Origin: Chlamydomonas sphaeroides
Lineage: Eukaryota; Chlorophyta; Chlorophyceae; Chlamydomonadales; Chlamydomonadaceae
DNA: 64,000 bases
Direction: 5' to 3'
NCBI GenBank assembly: GCA_001662425.1
Contig: BDDC01000001.1
Location: 140,719-204,718 of the forward strand
Part shown: positions 1 through 12,048 of the stretch, piece after piece
How the letters are laid out: each line of letters begins with the position of its first letter
Numbering within the stretch: position 1 is the stretch's first letter
Notes under the pieces: model-generated
Databases searched by the model: none
What the model saw: the letters and a program-made list of their open reading frames with translations, nothing else
Told to the model about the DNA's origin: nothing
Position numbers and translations under genes: made by a program

Positions 1-105
1 TCTGGAGTGGCATACCCGCTGCGTGCAGCTGCGCACCCCTGCCCCGAGTTTGCGCCAGCCCATGTTCAGTCGCCAACCCCCGCGCCCCGCACCGCACACA
101 CGTAC

Positions 106-243
106 CTTGTACTCAACCACGCACGCCCCGTTGGAGCGCTTGGCTTGCGGGCTGCTTACGCGCTGCAGGAGCTCTCGTGCACTGCCCGCCCTAGGATCGC
201 CGGGCGTGAAGGACACGAAGACTCGCTTTAGGTGCTTGAGCAT
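106..243 (-). CDS. Mitochondrial large-subunit ribosomal protein mL53-like, first exon (partial)
   Basis: A 46-codon open exon on the minus strand starts at an ATG (complement of 241-243) and ends at a consensus donor (AAG|GTACGTG, complement of 101-108). The rest of the gene lies beyond the left edge. The peptide contains RVFVSFTPGDPRAGSARELL followed by RVSSPQAKRSNGAC. This resembles the start of mL53/MRPL53, a thioredoxin-fold protein of the mitochondrial large ribosomal subunit: a beta strand, a helix, and an 'SS..K...N..C' segment before the next strand. The family assignment rests on remembered similarity over 46 residues and is an inference; another L51/S25/CI-B8-type protein is possible. 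The gene is transcribed away from the kinesin gene, with 452 bases between the two start codons. Confidence 0.55.
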
Positions 244-695
244 AGTGTTTGCATAAGCGGCACGGAATACGTCGTGGAGGCTCGCTTGATGGGAGGATGC
301 AGTCGGCTAAAGCAGCAAGTGAGCCAGCGGTAAGTACTGCAGCGAGTTAAGGTGACAGCCGTGTATATAGCGCGCCTGGAGGGATGTCTTTCTGCAAACA
401 AGCTTCTTTCCCAGCGATGCACGGACAGCTCAGTCACCGAGCATGCGAGCAAGCTGCCCCAGCTCCATACGCCGAGCCGACAACAAACGCGTTTTTTTAC
501 TTGACCGCTGCAAAACCTTCACGGAGCTGACCCAACACAACGACTTTGCCACACATGGCTGCAGCGCTTCGTCGTGCTGTTGGGGTTCGCGCCCCGGCAG
601 CGCCCTTCACATCGTTTACATCAAAGTAGCGGCGCGAGGATATCTTCCTGCGTTGTGCGGGAGTCCGGTCAACAAGAGCAGGGTCAGCGCCACGC
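244..695. promoter_or_regulatory. Divergent intergenic region between mL53-like and kinesin genes
   Basis: These 452 bases separate two start codons that face away from each other, so they should hold both 5' UTRs and both promoters. No TATA box or other distinct motif is obvious. Short frames here are not supported by splice signals or known families. Confidence 0.4.
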
Positions 696-3600
696 CATGG
701 ACGGACCACACCCGCAATCCGCGCTTGACGCAGGCGCAGTTCGTGTTGCCGTGAGGTCGGTCACGAGCGATGCGGACGCTTGGCGGGGTACGCAGCTCTG
801 GGTGAAGGGATGTCCCCACGAACCCGAGCGCGACAGCCCGCCGCGGACACGGACACAGCCAGTCCATCTGCCTCACCACTGCCCAGCCGCGCTGCCCACG
901 CAGGGTCAGACCACTGCTGACGAAAGAGCTATTGCAGGGCAGCCGGCCATGTATCACAGCTGACGGCCCCTGCGTCACGGTCGGCCGCGACCGGCGCTTC
1001 ACGTTTGACCACGCCTTTGGTCCCGGCTCCAAGCAGGTGCACCTGCCAGCTGCCTTTATCACCCGGGGCTCCCCTGTCACCCGGGGCTTCCAAACTGCCT
1101 CACAGCCGTCCGATACTAAGGCAGCCCCTGCCACGGATGTCGCCTGCTGGCCGACGCTGCATTTCCTGGCCGCTGCCGCTATCGCTCCACCAACAGGACG
1201 ATGTCTACGAAGAGGTCGTGGCCCCATTGGTGGAGTGCTGCTTCGATGGCTTTAACGTCACGGTCCTGGCTTACGGCCAGACCGGGAGCGGCAAGACCTT
1301 CACCATGGGCACCGGCGAGTGCGGCCATGAGGAGCAGCTCGGCATCGCGCCGCGAGTCATCCGGTGCGGCCTGCCGCGCCGTCTCGGCTCCACGTGCTCC
1401 CTTCCCCTTGGTGTCCGCGAGGGCATCCTAGCGCGTAGCGCCATCGGAGCCTCCAATGCTCGAATGCGCCACGCTGTTGCCTGTTGTGGCCCCCAGGCAA
1501 GTATTCCAGGCCATCGAGGCGAGGCGCGGCCAGGCCACGTTCTACGTCCGTGCGCAGTTCCTGGAGATCTACAATGAGGACATCAAGAACCTGCTGGCGC
1601 CGCCGCAGGAGACCGCCACCAAGGTAAGCAGCGGCCTGCTAGCGCGCTGGTGCTCTGCGCACAGGAGAATGTCAGGCAGCTTGGGATGTGGGCAGGACCG
1701 GGGCCCTGCCGGTGGCAGCGACGAGCAGAGTATGCGGCGCCTACTTGAGTGCACGCCATGCTGTGTCATGTGCGCAGTGGATCACGCGCGAGCCGGCAAG
1801 CAGCCAGGGCAGCGCCGGCATTAGCGGCATCACGCTGCGTGACGGTGGCGACGGCATCATCACCGTCATCGGTGCCAGCGAGGAGCCCGCGGAGGCGGTT
1901 GAGGACCTGGAGGACCTGCTGGAGCGGGGCATGGCGGCGAGGTGGGCTAGGACGGCTCGAGGGGCCCACGGCTGCCTTCAGGGCGAAGCATCCCGCTGGG
2001 ATTGAAAGCGGCGTAAATTGCAATGTGGTCACGAGCTTGTTGTGTTGTGCATCAGCACGACCCTTGCGCGGCCTGTTGTGTTGGCCGCCGCAGGGCTACC
2101 AGCGCGACCGTGGTGAACGAGCAGTCGTCGCGCTCGCACGCCATCCTGACAATCATCATTGAGCAGCACCTGCTGCCGGGCCTGGGCGGTCCGCTGGACA
2201 GCGCCGGCAGCGAGGGCCGCGGCGGCAGCGTCGGCGGGGCCAGTGCCAGCGGCAGCTCGGGCGGCGTGGCGGGCGAGGTCCGCACCGCCAAGCTGCACCT
2301 GGTGGTGGGTGGGGGGAGGGGGGATGATGCTGCGGCAGCCGAGCAGTGCGGGTCAAGGTGCCAGCCTAGCCGCCACGTGTTGGCATGGCCTCGCACCTGC
2401 ACATAAGTTCTCACACGTCTCAGAGGCGGTGTCTGGCCTGCGTGTGACGGCCCTGGCAGGACCTGGCGGGCAGCGAGCGCACCAAGCAGCTGCGGTCATC
2501 GTTCCAGGGCGCCCGCTTCCGGGAGACCGTCAACATCAACGCGGTACGTCGTGGGCCGGTTCGAGGGCCACGCCAGTACTTGTTCTGAGGGGGTAGCGGA
2601 GGGCAGAGAAAGCAGAGTTCGTGTTGAGCCACAGAGCCTGCCGTGCTGCACTTATGCTGACAAGTCTGTGGCCGCTCTTGACGTGCCGCATAGGGTCTGC
2701 TTGCGCTGGGCAACGTCATTAGCGCGCTTGGTGACGAGCGCCGCCGCGGCAGCCACGTGCCCTACCGCGAGTCCAAGGTGCGCCCGCGCCCCGCTCCCGC
2801 TCCCTATCCCGCCCCCAGGCCCCTGTCAATTGCTGCGCATTCCTGCTGGCGATCACACACCACTCCAAGCTTCCGCCTGGTCTTCCCGCCGGCCCCCGCA
2901 GCTGACCCGGCTGCTGCAGGACTCTCTGGGCGGCAACAGCCGCACCGCCATGATTGCCTGCGTCAGTCCCGCGGATGACGTGTTGGAGGAGACCCTCAAC
3001 ACGCTCAAGTACGCCAACCGCGCCCGCAACATCCGTAACAAGCCCGTGGTAAACAGGTGCGCGGAGGCAATCTGTGGCTCTGACTGGTGGGCATTGTGGT
3101 GTTGGACCGCTGGCATCCGTCTGCCTGCAGCGCCGTGTGCTTGTGGCGGGACGGACAGCTGACGCTTGCCTGGCCGCGCAGGACGCTACCCGCGTCGGCG
3201 CTGTCACCCCTGCGTGGCGCTGTGGCCGAGGTGCAGCTGCAGGTACGTCCGTACCGGTATCTCCGGCGCAACGTCTGAGCCTCCGCCCTAGCTGCTACCT
3301 GCCTTTGGCCAACTCTGCCTCTGCCCCTTGTCTATGCCACCATCTACCCCACAGCTGCTGCAGCAGCTGGCCTCCCAGCTGCTGCCGCTGCTGCAGCCCG
3401 ACTGCCGCCTGGCCCGCGAGCTGCCGCTGGGCGAGCTGCTTGCCCTGGACGCAGCGGACCTCGCGGCCTGCTTGGACGTGCTGTTGCGGGTCAAGCAGTC
3501 CCTGGCGGTCGCCTCGGCGGCGGGCGAGCTGGGCGGCAGCGGAGCGGCAGGCGCCGGCAGTCGGGCGGGCAGCCTGGCGGCCAGCGTTGGTGAGGCCTGG

Positions 3601-6600
3601 GCTCCCAAACAAGAGGCTTGCGCCGCACCATGTGCACACGCCATGTGGGTCGCATGTGGCTATGGGGCTCGTTGGCCGTGTCATCTGTGCCATACGTCCT
3701 GCCCCCAGACCTGGGTGCCGGCGCCGGCCGCGTGGCACCGCTGGTGGCGGGCTGTAGCCGGGCCATCGCCGGCATCCTGCAGGGCCTGGCGGAGATGGAG
3801 GCGCAGGGGCACGTCAACTCCGAGGCCAGGTGCGGGCAAGGCGCGCGCCTGGCCGGGCTCATGTTGCCCAGGGGGCCACCTCTTCTTTCGTACGATACAG
3901 TGCATGGTCTGGTGTGAACCCTTTACTGAACTGCCCTGTACTGTGTGCTGCACCTACTCAGGGAGCACATTCTGCGCTCCCTGGACGCATCCACGCTGGA
4001 TCTCCTGCCAGCGGTGCGCGGCATCGGGCCACGCAGCAGCCTGGCCGCCAGCATCGACACAGGCCGCGGCGGGGGCCCGCACTCTCTGGCGACGGCACTC
4101 GAGGCAGCGGCCTGCGAGATGGCTGCTGAGGCGGAACACGTCTCGCCCAGAGCTGCTGGCAGCGGCACAACGGAGCGCGAGCGGCAGCTTGAGGAACGCG
4201 TCAGGTGGGCCCCTCGGCGACGCAGCGTTGTGCATAGTCGGTATAAGCAGGGTGCATGTGTAACTGGGGCGGCGTGTTGCGCCCACGTCTTAGGACGCTG
4301 GAGTCCGAGCTGGCGGCGTGCCGGGTGGAGCTGCAGGAGACCAAGGAGGATCTTGACCGCGACGAGATCATCTTTGCCGACAAGATGAAGGAGCTGCAGG
4401 TGGGCGGAGGTTGAGGGCCGCATGGACAGGGTGATAATACGAGCCAGGCATCTCAACCGCTGCGCCGCCTTTGACTGCCCCGCCCTGCCCGGCTACAGGA
4501 AGCCCGCGAGGCCAAGCAGCAGTCGCAGCAGGCGCTGCAGCAGGCCGAGGAGCGACACGCTAAGGAGGTGAGGCGGGTGCCTTGCCCCCGCCTGTCGCAC
4601 AGAAACACGGAGCCCCCGTCCAGCCACGGCGCTGACATTGGCTCCTGCGCGCCCAACCACAGATGGAAGCCCTGCGGAGGCAGGTTACCACCCTCAAATC
4701 TGTGGCTCTAGCCGCCAGCCGCGCCAACAGCCGTGCCGGCAGCGCCACCGGCCGCGGCCCAGCTGCGCTCCGCCGCCCCGGCAGCACCACCGGCAGCGGC
4801 TCCGGCTCCCGGCGCACCAGTGCCGACGGCTCCGCAGCCGACGGCGACGGAGCCGGTGACGGCGGGCGGCCCCGCGAGGAGGACGAGGTCATCTACGACG
4901 AGGAGCTGATGTCGTACATCAGTGAAACCGACTACGCGGAGCAGCACCGGCGGGAGGTGCTGGAGAGCGACGCAGCGCTGCGAGAGGAGCTGGCGGGGGT
5001 GCTCAGGGACAAGGTAGGCGCCCACAGCACACAGCTTGGGTTTGAGCTTTTAATACGTCGCGAGGTATCAGGTCTGCGTCCTATTGGCAAGGGTCTAATT
5101 GCGCTTGGCTGTCGCTGCCTTCCTTGTACAAGGCGGCTGCTGAGGCCGACCGCGCGGCGGTGGAGCGCGCGGCGCTGGCGCAGCGCAGCAGCTTCGACGC
5201 GGCGCGCGCCGCCCTGGAGCAGCAGCTGGGTGAGCTGTCCGCCAGCATCACGCGGCAGCAGGAGCAGCTGGAGGCGGCGCAGGCGGCGGAGCGCGAGGCG
5301 CGCGAGCTAGCCACACTGTGGCAGGTAAGCTGGCGCGAGCGTTGTTGGCATTTGCCATGTATCTTGCGAGTTCGCTGGGCTGGGTCGATAGCAGTTTTGA
5401 TGGCGGTGTGCGCATGATGTGGCAACGCAGGAGCGCGCCGAGGAGCTGGAGTCGGCCATCTCCCAGCGCGAGTCGGGGCTGGCGCAGCTGCGCGCCGAGC
5501 TGGCGGAGGTGGAAGGCAGCGCGGCGCGCAGTGCGGAGGAGCGCGCGGCGCTGCGGCAGCAGTACGAGCAGCGCATCGCCGCGGTGGTGGCCCAGGTGCG
5601 TGTCGTGCTCCTGATCCGGCCCATGCGCTAGCTGATTCGTAGGTAGCAAGGCTCACTGGCAAGGCGCAATAAGAAGCTGCGGGTTGAGCACATGACCCCC
5701 GTCTCGGTCCGCAGGTGAGCTCCCTGCAGCGCCAGCTGCAGCAGCACGAGGCCAACGGCGCGGCCGCCACCTCAGAGCGCCGTGAGCGCCAGCAGCAGGC
5801 CGAGCGCTCGGCGGCGCTGGAGGGGGAGCTTTCACGCCTGCGCGCGCAGCAGGTAGGGCACCGGCAAACATCATGCGCTGCCCATCAGGCTGTGCCTCGT
5901 CTGAGGGGCACCATGCATCCTCAGCGGCGCTCACAGCTGGGCACCAGCGAGCTTCAGTACCGGTAGTATGCGTTGCCCATCAGGCGCGTGCGTGCACCGC
6001 CATACGAGTGTATGTCGCCCTGGTAAGCTGAGCACCAACGCCTACATTTGCCGGATCCACCGCGACCCCCAGGCGGACCTGCGCAAGCAGCTGTCCGAGC
6101 GCGTTGCCCGGCACGAGCGCGACGCCGCCGCCCGCCTGCGCGAGCTGGCGGCGCTGCGCAAGGCGGCCGCCGCCGCGCGCACCCGCATGGCCGCCCTGGA
6201 GCAGGAGAACAAGGCGCAGCGGGCGCTGCTGAGGGAGAAGGTGGCCGAGGTGGCGGCCGCGCAGCAGAAGCTGCGCGAATCGGCTCAGCAGCGGCCAGCC
6301 GGGACACGGTTCGGCAGCCCCGGCCGGCGGGAGTACAGCGGCAGCATCCGCTCGTCGCATGCCAGCAGCGAGGCAGCGGTCGCTGAGCCTGGCAGGAGGT
6401 ATCCTGCCTCACCCCACCCGGCCCGGCCTCCCGTGGCGCCGGCTCCGCCGCCGCAGCAGCAGCAGCCTCAGCAGGAGCTGGCAGTGGCCTCGGAGGACGA
6501 GGCGCGCCGTGACCGGAATGCGCCCGACCCAGACACGCCGCTGACAGCTGAGCAGGAGCAGGAAGCGCATAGCTGGGCGGATGAGCTGCTGGAGGTGGTC

Positions 6601-9600
6601 ACCGAGGTCGCGGCGGTGGAGGCGCGCACTGCGCTGCTGGTGGGCCGGCAGCGGGAGCTCCTGCTGCGGCGCGACGGGCTGATGCGCGAGCAGAGCGGCC
6701 TGGGGCTGCGCACGCGCCGGCGCGCCGAGCAGCTGGCGGCCGCGGTGGCGCAGTGTGACACGGAGCTGGCGGAGCTCGTCGGCCGCATCCCCTCGCCGCG
6801 CTACGACACGCCGCCGGCGTCGACGCAGAGCACGCCGCGCGGCACAGCCGCCGGCGCGGAGGACGCTGCGGCGGCGGACCGCGAGCGGGAGCGGGAACGG
6901 GAGCGCGCCCGGGCGGCCAAGGGCGTTGGCTTTGGCGGCAGCCGCGCGCTGCTGAGCGACGAGTGGGTGGCTCTGCAGCAGCGCATTGCTGACGTCAGCC
7001 ACGACAAGGCCAAGCTGGAGGAGCGGCTGCGGAGCGGGCGGCTGCTGGATGAGGCGGAGCAGCAGGTGGGCGGCGGCGGTGGAGAAAGCGCACTCTGCAA
7101 ACTTCTCGACTCGGTACCAGAGCCGCTTGACATAATGCGGTGTGCGTGTATCCATCCGGCATGTGTGCCGTACAGGTCGCGGACTCGCTGGACGACCAGC
7201 TGGACGACCTGGAGACGCAGCTGTCGTACATCAGCGGCGAGCTTGCGGACCGCCGGATCGCGCTGGATCAGCTGCGGCGCCGGCGGCAGGCCCTGCAGCA
7301 GCATGCCAGCAGCGTGCCGGCCGCCGCGCTGCGGCTGGTCCTGGGAGCGGCCACGGACGCGTTGGGGCAGCATGCGTACCAGGTGCGGCAGACCTTGTGC
7401 TACACGTGTTCCAGAGCCTGCAGGGTTGAGGCGGCTGGGTGTGTCTTGCCGTGGGCATGTATCTGACCAAGAGTTTGCCATGCAGGCTCGGCAGCTGCAG
7501 ACGGCACTGGCGGCGACCGAGGCAGGCGCGGCCCACCGGGAGGCGGCGCTGCAGGTGTGCAAGGCGTGTTGGCCGGAGCCCTGAACCCCGCTGCCAATCC
7601 TCAGCTAATACTAACGCCTTGGCCCGTCCCCGCTCTGCACCGTGCTCTCAGGTCCGCCTCCGCGAGTCGCTGGTCTCCCTGTCCGCCCACCTGGCGTCGA
7701 TCGAGGTGAGCGCCCTCTGGAGCTCCGCTGCACGGGGCCAGCAGCCACGCAGTGCGTCGCTAGTGCCCGGTCCAGGCGTCGCTGCTGCCGCGACGCAATT
7801 CGATGCCCGCCTTGCTCTTCTTGTCGTCAACCTGCGGCCTCCGTCTCTGCCACCGCTCTGGCCCCCACACCCGCAGGCCAGCACCCCGGGCTCGTCCGCG
7901 TCCATAAGCTCCGTTGAGATGCGGAACTTGTTGGCCCTGTACCTAGATGGTAACGCGCCAAAAGCCACGGACCCGAGTGGCCAGGAGCAGCTGTGCGGGC
8001 CACAGCGGGCGGCTATGCCGGGCCCTGACGACGATGACGTAGTGGAGGAGCAGCGCGCTGGTTCCGTGCCGCACGAGGCAGAGGAGCGGCGAGGAGCGGA
8101 GCGCCCCGAGTCAGCTCGTGCCGAGGAGGCTGCCGCCGAGGACTTGGGCGTCAGTCTTAGCCTGCAGACCTTCATGGCCCGGCCGCTGCCGTCAGGGTCG
8201 CTTGGCACACCCAGGCCAGCGTCCTCAGGCCACGGCCCGGCTCCGGCTGGCAACGCCATGAGCAGCGTCGACTTTGCCCCAGCCAACGGCACCGGCAGCA
8301 GCCTACGGCGCTCTGCGGACCTACTCGCCCAGGCGCCGCAGCCCCGGCCCCAGCCGCCACTGGCGCCGGGGCAAGCCACGCCGCAGCGGCCAGCGGGCGC
8401 GCCAGCGCAGGCAGGTACACCCCAAACGGGCGGCATCCTGCGCCGCGCCAACAGCTCGGACTCAATCGGCAGCGGCGGCTCGGGCTCGGGCGTGGCCAAG
8501 CGCGTCACGTGGGGCCTGCCCGCGGGACCTGGCGCAGGACGGTCTATCCTTGACCGCCCGGCTGCCGCCGGCGGCTGGCAGGGCCAGGAGCGGCAGCAGC
8601 AGCAGCCAGCTGCCCCAGCAGGGCGGCCGGGTGGCGTCGCTACCGCCGAGCCTGGCAGTGGTCGCGACGGCACCGGCGCCAGCGGGCAGGTCATGGTGGC
8701 CCAGGGCGGCATCCTGTACCCTCCCTCGCAGCCGCAACAGCAGCAGCGCGCGATGCTGGCCGGCCGAGCCTCATCCGACAGTGCCGACGACATCGCCGTC
8801 CACGCCGACGCGCCGGGCATCGGCATTGGCGAGGCGTCCAAGACCAGCCTGTGCTCGCACAACCCCTGGCATGCGTCCAAACAGCAGCGGGGCTCGGGGG
8901 CTGGCGCGGGAGAAGACAACGACCTCATGGCGCCGCAGGACTCGGAGGTGTGGCTACTGTCTGCCGAGGGCTCAACGCTGAGCATTTTGGACCAGCCGCC
9001 ACGGCAGCAGCCATCGCAGCAGCTGCAGCGACAGATGCAGCAGCCCACTTTCTCGCAGCAGCAGCTGGGGTCGCTGCAGCCACAGACGCAGCAACCCCTG
9101 CAGCCACAGTGGCAGCAGCACGGCGCGGAGGCAGACCAGGGTCGAGGGCGGCAATGGGGCAGCGGTCACGCCGAGGCACCACAGGAGCCCCAGCGGCAAG
9201 AGCTGCAGCCGTGGCAGCAGCAGCAGCCATACCAGCACCTCCAGCCCCCTGGTGCTGGCCGGGGCGCACCCCCGCAAGCCCACACCCGCGACGACCGTCC
9301 TACCAGTGACGACGACGAGGCGGAGCTGGAGGCGCAGGTGCAGCTGCTGGCGCAGGCGGCCCAGGCATCGGCCGTGCGGCAACAGCTCGCCGACGGCTGG
9401 CCGGGCCGGGGCCACACCGGCGCCGGGGGGCAAGCGGAGCGCCACGGCGGCTACACAGCCCCGCAGCGGCCATCCCTGCCCTCACACAGCGACCCTCGTT
9501 TGGACGCGGACCAGGGCCCTGACCTGCACATGAATGAGGATGAGGCCTTCCAGCCGCAGTCTGCAGCCGCAGCTGCGGCGCATCCACCGCAGGACAGGCG

Positions 9601-10303
9601 CTGGGTCGGTCAGCCGGGCCCCGGCCAATCGCCTGCCTGGCCCACGAACGGCGCCGCAACGGGCCCGCAACGGGCGCTGCGGGCGCCCGTGCGCAGCACC
9701 AGCCCCGAGCAGCACTATGGCCGACCGCAGCGCCTTGCGTCTGCGTCGGGTTCCGCGCAGCCGGCCGCAGCCGGCAGCGCGCTGTCAGAGGCGCTCCTGC
9801 CGTACAAGGCCCACCTCCGACGCGGCGTGGAGCCGCAGGCCCCGCAGCCCCGGCAGCAGCTGCAGCAGCAGCTGGGGCAGTGGCAAGGTGCGAGCGGGGG
9901 CCGCACGGGCACGCCCGACGGACGGCGGGCCGCTACGGCGGCCGGCGCGCCGCGTGCTGGCTTCGCCAGCCCGCAGCTGTCGCATAAGCAGCACGAGCAG
10001 GCGAGGCAGGCGCAGGCGCGCGCCGGCATCCCAGCGTCCTGGCTGGCGGCCGCGGCGGCGGTGGCGGGCGCTGCGGGGCCCGACGACGGAAGGCAGGAGG
10101 GCTGGGACCCGCGCGCCTCGTACGGCTCGAGCCAGGGCCAGCAGCAGCAGCAGCTCCCCTGGGCGCGGCCACAGCAGCCGGGTGTGGGCTCGGCGCTGCG
10201 TGCCAGCGGCGGCTCGGCGGCGGGTGTGGGCCGGGTCCTGGACATGGATGAGCGCCAGGCGGCGGCGCTGCGGGCGGCGCGGCAGCGCGGCTTCCTGCCG
10301 TGA
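696..10303 (+). CDS. Kinesin-4-family-like motor protein, 24 exons
   Basis: ATP-driven microtubule motor. Exons: 696-754, 904-1036, 1197-1363, 1497-1623, 1778-1941, 2094-2304, 2460-2543, 2694-2777, 2902-3056, 3182-3242, 3355-3589, 3709-3829, 3962-4204, 4294-4399, 4499-4567, 4663-5013, 5133-5324, 5431-5595, 5715-5852, 6073-7065, 7176-7382, 7486-7554, 7652-7705, 7877-10303. The phases close to 2,204 residues. The N-terminal motor has VRVAVRVRPL, the P-loop GQTGSGKT (91-98), switch I with NEQSSRSH (225-232), switch II DLAGSE (288-293), and ends NIRNKPVVNR, typical of kinesin-4/KIF4/KIF27 proteins. Coiled coils rich in Glu, Arg, Ala and Gln follow to about residue 1,395. The last exon encodes about 800 low-complexity residues rich in Gln, Pro, Gly and Ala. 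The start is the first ATG before the RVAVRVRPL strand. A role in cilia or cell division is inferred from the family only. Confidence 0.9.
5871..5992. repeat. Short duplicated segment in kinesin intron 19
   Basis: A segment of about 20 bases containing TGCCCATCAGGC occurs near 5872-5890 and again, slightly changed, near 5967-5984, both inside the intron at 5853-6072. It looks like a small intronic duplication with no coding effect. Confidence 0.4.
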
Positions 10304-11040
10304 GCGGGCGTGGCTGAGGCGTCGAGCGCTAGCTACCTGCGCGCGCTCGTTGGCTTGGTGCGTTTAACATTGTCTCCACTGTTGTATGCTGTCCCTGCCA
10401 TGCCGGGCCACCACGCGACTTCAGGGTGCACGCTGCCGGCCATGCTTTTGTCAGTCCCTGGGCGTCATACGCAGCACCCAAGACTACGCACCTGCCCTCC
10501 TGGAGAAGCCTCCCTCAGCCAAACCCGTAGCGCTACTGCAGCCACACCGCCCACGCATCGCTGGTCGTCTGCGCGACCATCACACTCAGCCCCGTCAGCT
10601 GCTCCAGTTGTTCCTTATCTCTCGGTGGTAGGCCTGTGCCAAGCAGTTGCCTGTGGCGGGGTCGTCAGCATGCGGCGCAGGCGTTCGGTAAATCACTGTG
10701 GTGACGAGCAGCTTATCAACCGTGATACTGCGTCACAACGCCCAGCGCAGGGTGCAGCGCGGCACAACGCGCTGCCGCCTTCTGCTCGGCGCGCGGCTCA
10801 CTTTCGAAAGAAGCATGTCAAGGGAGCTATCGATGCGACGCAGCTCATCCTACGCCTCCGGGTTCATGGTGGCAGCACTTGATGCATGCGTGTAGCACCA
10901 TTGCATGTGCTATCGCTGCATGGGACCCGTGTCCCTCTGCGTGCCGTACACCCGTGAAGGCCCGTGACCCGTGTTTGGGGCGACCAACTTGCTCAAAACC
11001 GGCGCCTGTTGCCGTTCATCCACGCCATCAACACATTGCC
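10304..11040. other. Intergenic region after the kinesin gene
   Basis: The region should contain the kinesin 3' UTR. Frames here carry no recognised domain and no convincing splice sites. I found no TGTAA motif close to the kinesin stop codon. Confidence 0.4.
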
Positions 11041-11330
11041 ATGTCCGCCATTTCGTTGGTCAAAGCCACGGAGCAGCTGATAGAGGCCACGCTCAAGGAG
11101 AATGTAGCCGCCTCAACCGCGTCGTCCGTCGGCGCGCTGGCAGAGCTGCGCCACCTACACAGGGGACCTACTTGCCGGACGAAGCGGTGTGCAAGGACGA
11201 CAGCGGCAAGTACACCAAGCAGGCCTTCCAGACGGCCCTGGTGGCCCACCTGCACAGCCTGACGGGCTACAAGCCCACCATTAAGCTGGACACGGATGGC
11301 AAGCGGCACTTTGTGGCCTTCACGCCATAA
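11041..11330 (+). CDS. Small hypothetical protein with a frame break or 59-base intron
   Basis: I do not recognise this protein. An ATG at 11041 opens a frame starting MSAISLVKATEQLIEATLKE with a plausible helix. A second frame ends at the TAA at 11328-11330 and looks coding (YLPDEAVCKDD, TKQAFQTALVAHLHSLTGYK, then a charged C-terminus ending VAFTP). The frames differ by one base. A mini-intron at 11104-11162 (AAT|GTAGCC ... CTACACAG|GGG) would join them in phase and give about 76 residues. At 59 bases it would be shorter than the other introns here. Alternatives are a sequencing error, a recent frameshift, or two unrelated frames. No function can be assigned. Confidence 0.3.
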
Positions 11331-12048
11331 TCAGCCGCCTGTGGTGGGCTGGAGCGCCAGGCTGATTGGTACTGTCGGCTTGTCGGACAATGTACGGCAT
11401 GGCCGTGCCGAGTTGAATCCTGGCAGGTGGCGCGTGGGGCCCTCTTGTCAGGCCCCAGCCGTACGTAGCCGCGGGCGAGTAGCCAGCAGGGGCACCCGTG
11501 GTCGGCGAGCTCGCGTCGATGGGCTTTGGCGGTCGGAGGCGGCTACGTTGGGTTGCTTGGGGCCATGGGGGCCGCGGATCGCTGCGCCTGCGGGCTAGCC
11601 GGTGTCAACCCACGACTCTTCAACGGCCTCTTGTCTCCTTACTGTGACACACACGGAGCTTGCACGGCGTCAACCGCGCACCAGCCCGACGGCCGCACCT
11701 CACGCTCACACAGCGTTTCCGCTCGGCTCTCCACACCGCCAGCTCTCCAGGCCCGATCTGCCCATGGTCCTCACTGCCGCCCTGCAGCCCCACACACTCC
11801 GATGCCATAATTATCGTCAGCCCAAAAGCAGCAGCCAGCAGTGCCGGCTCATCCGCCCCTCCTCAACAGCCAGCTCACACATGCCACACATCATCCTGCT
11901 CACCGCCTCACACGCACGCACGCCCCCGCTACCACACCAAGCCTGCCCTGCTGCCCCCGCACACACCGCATGTGGGGTTCTGTTCTACTCAACACTGGGA
12001 CACACCTTCCCACCGCGCACAGCGCACCCTCAGCGCCCAACCGCCGCC
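11331..12048. other. Intergenic region, convergent 3' ends
   Basis: The region lies between the small plus-strand ORF and the stop codon of the release-factor gene on the minus strand. It is cytosine-rich on the plus strand, as expected of 3' UTR and spacer. No further gene was recognised. Confidence 0.4.
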
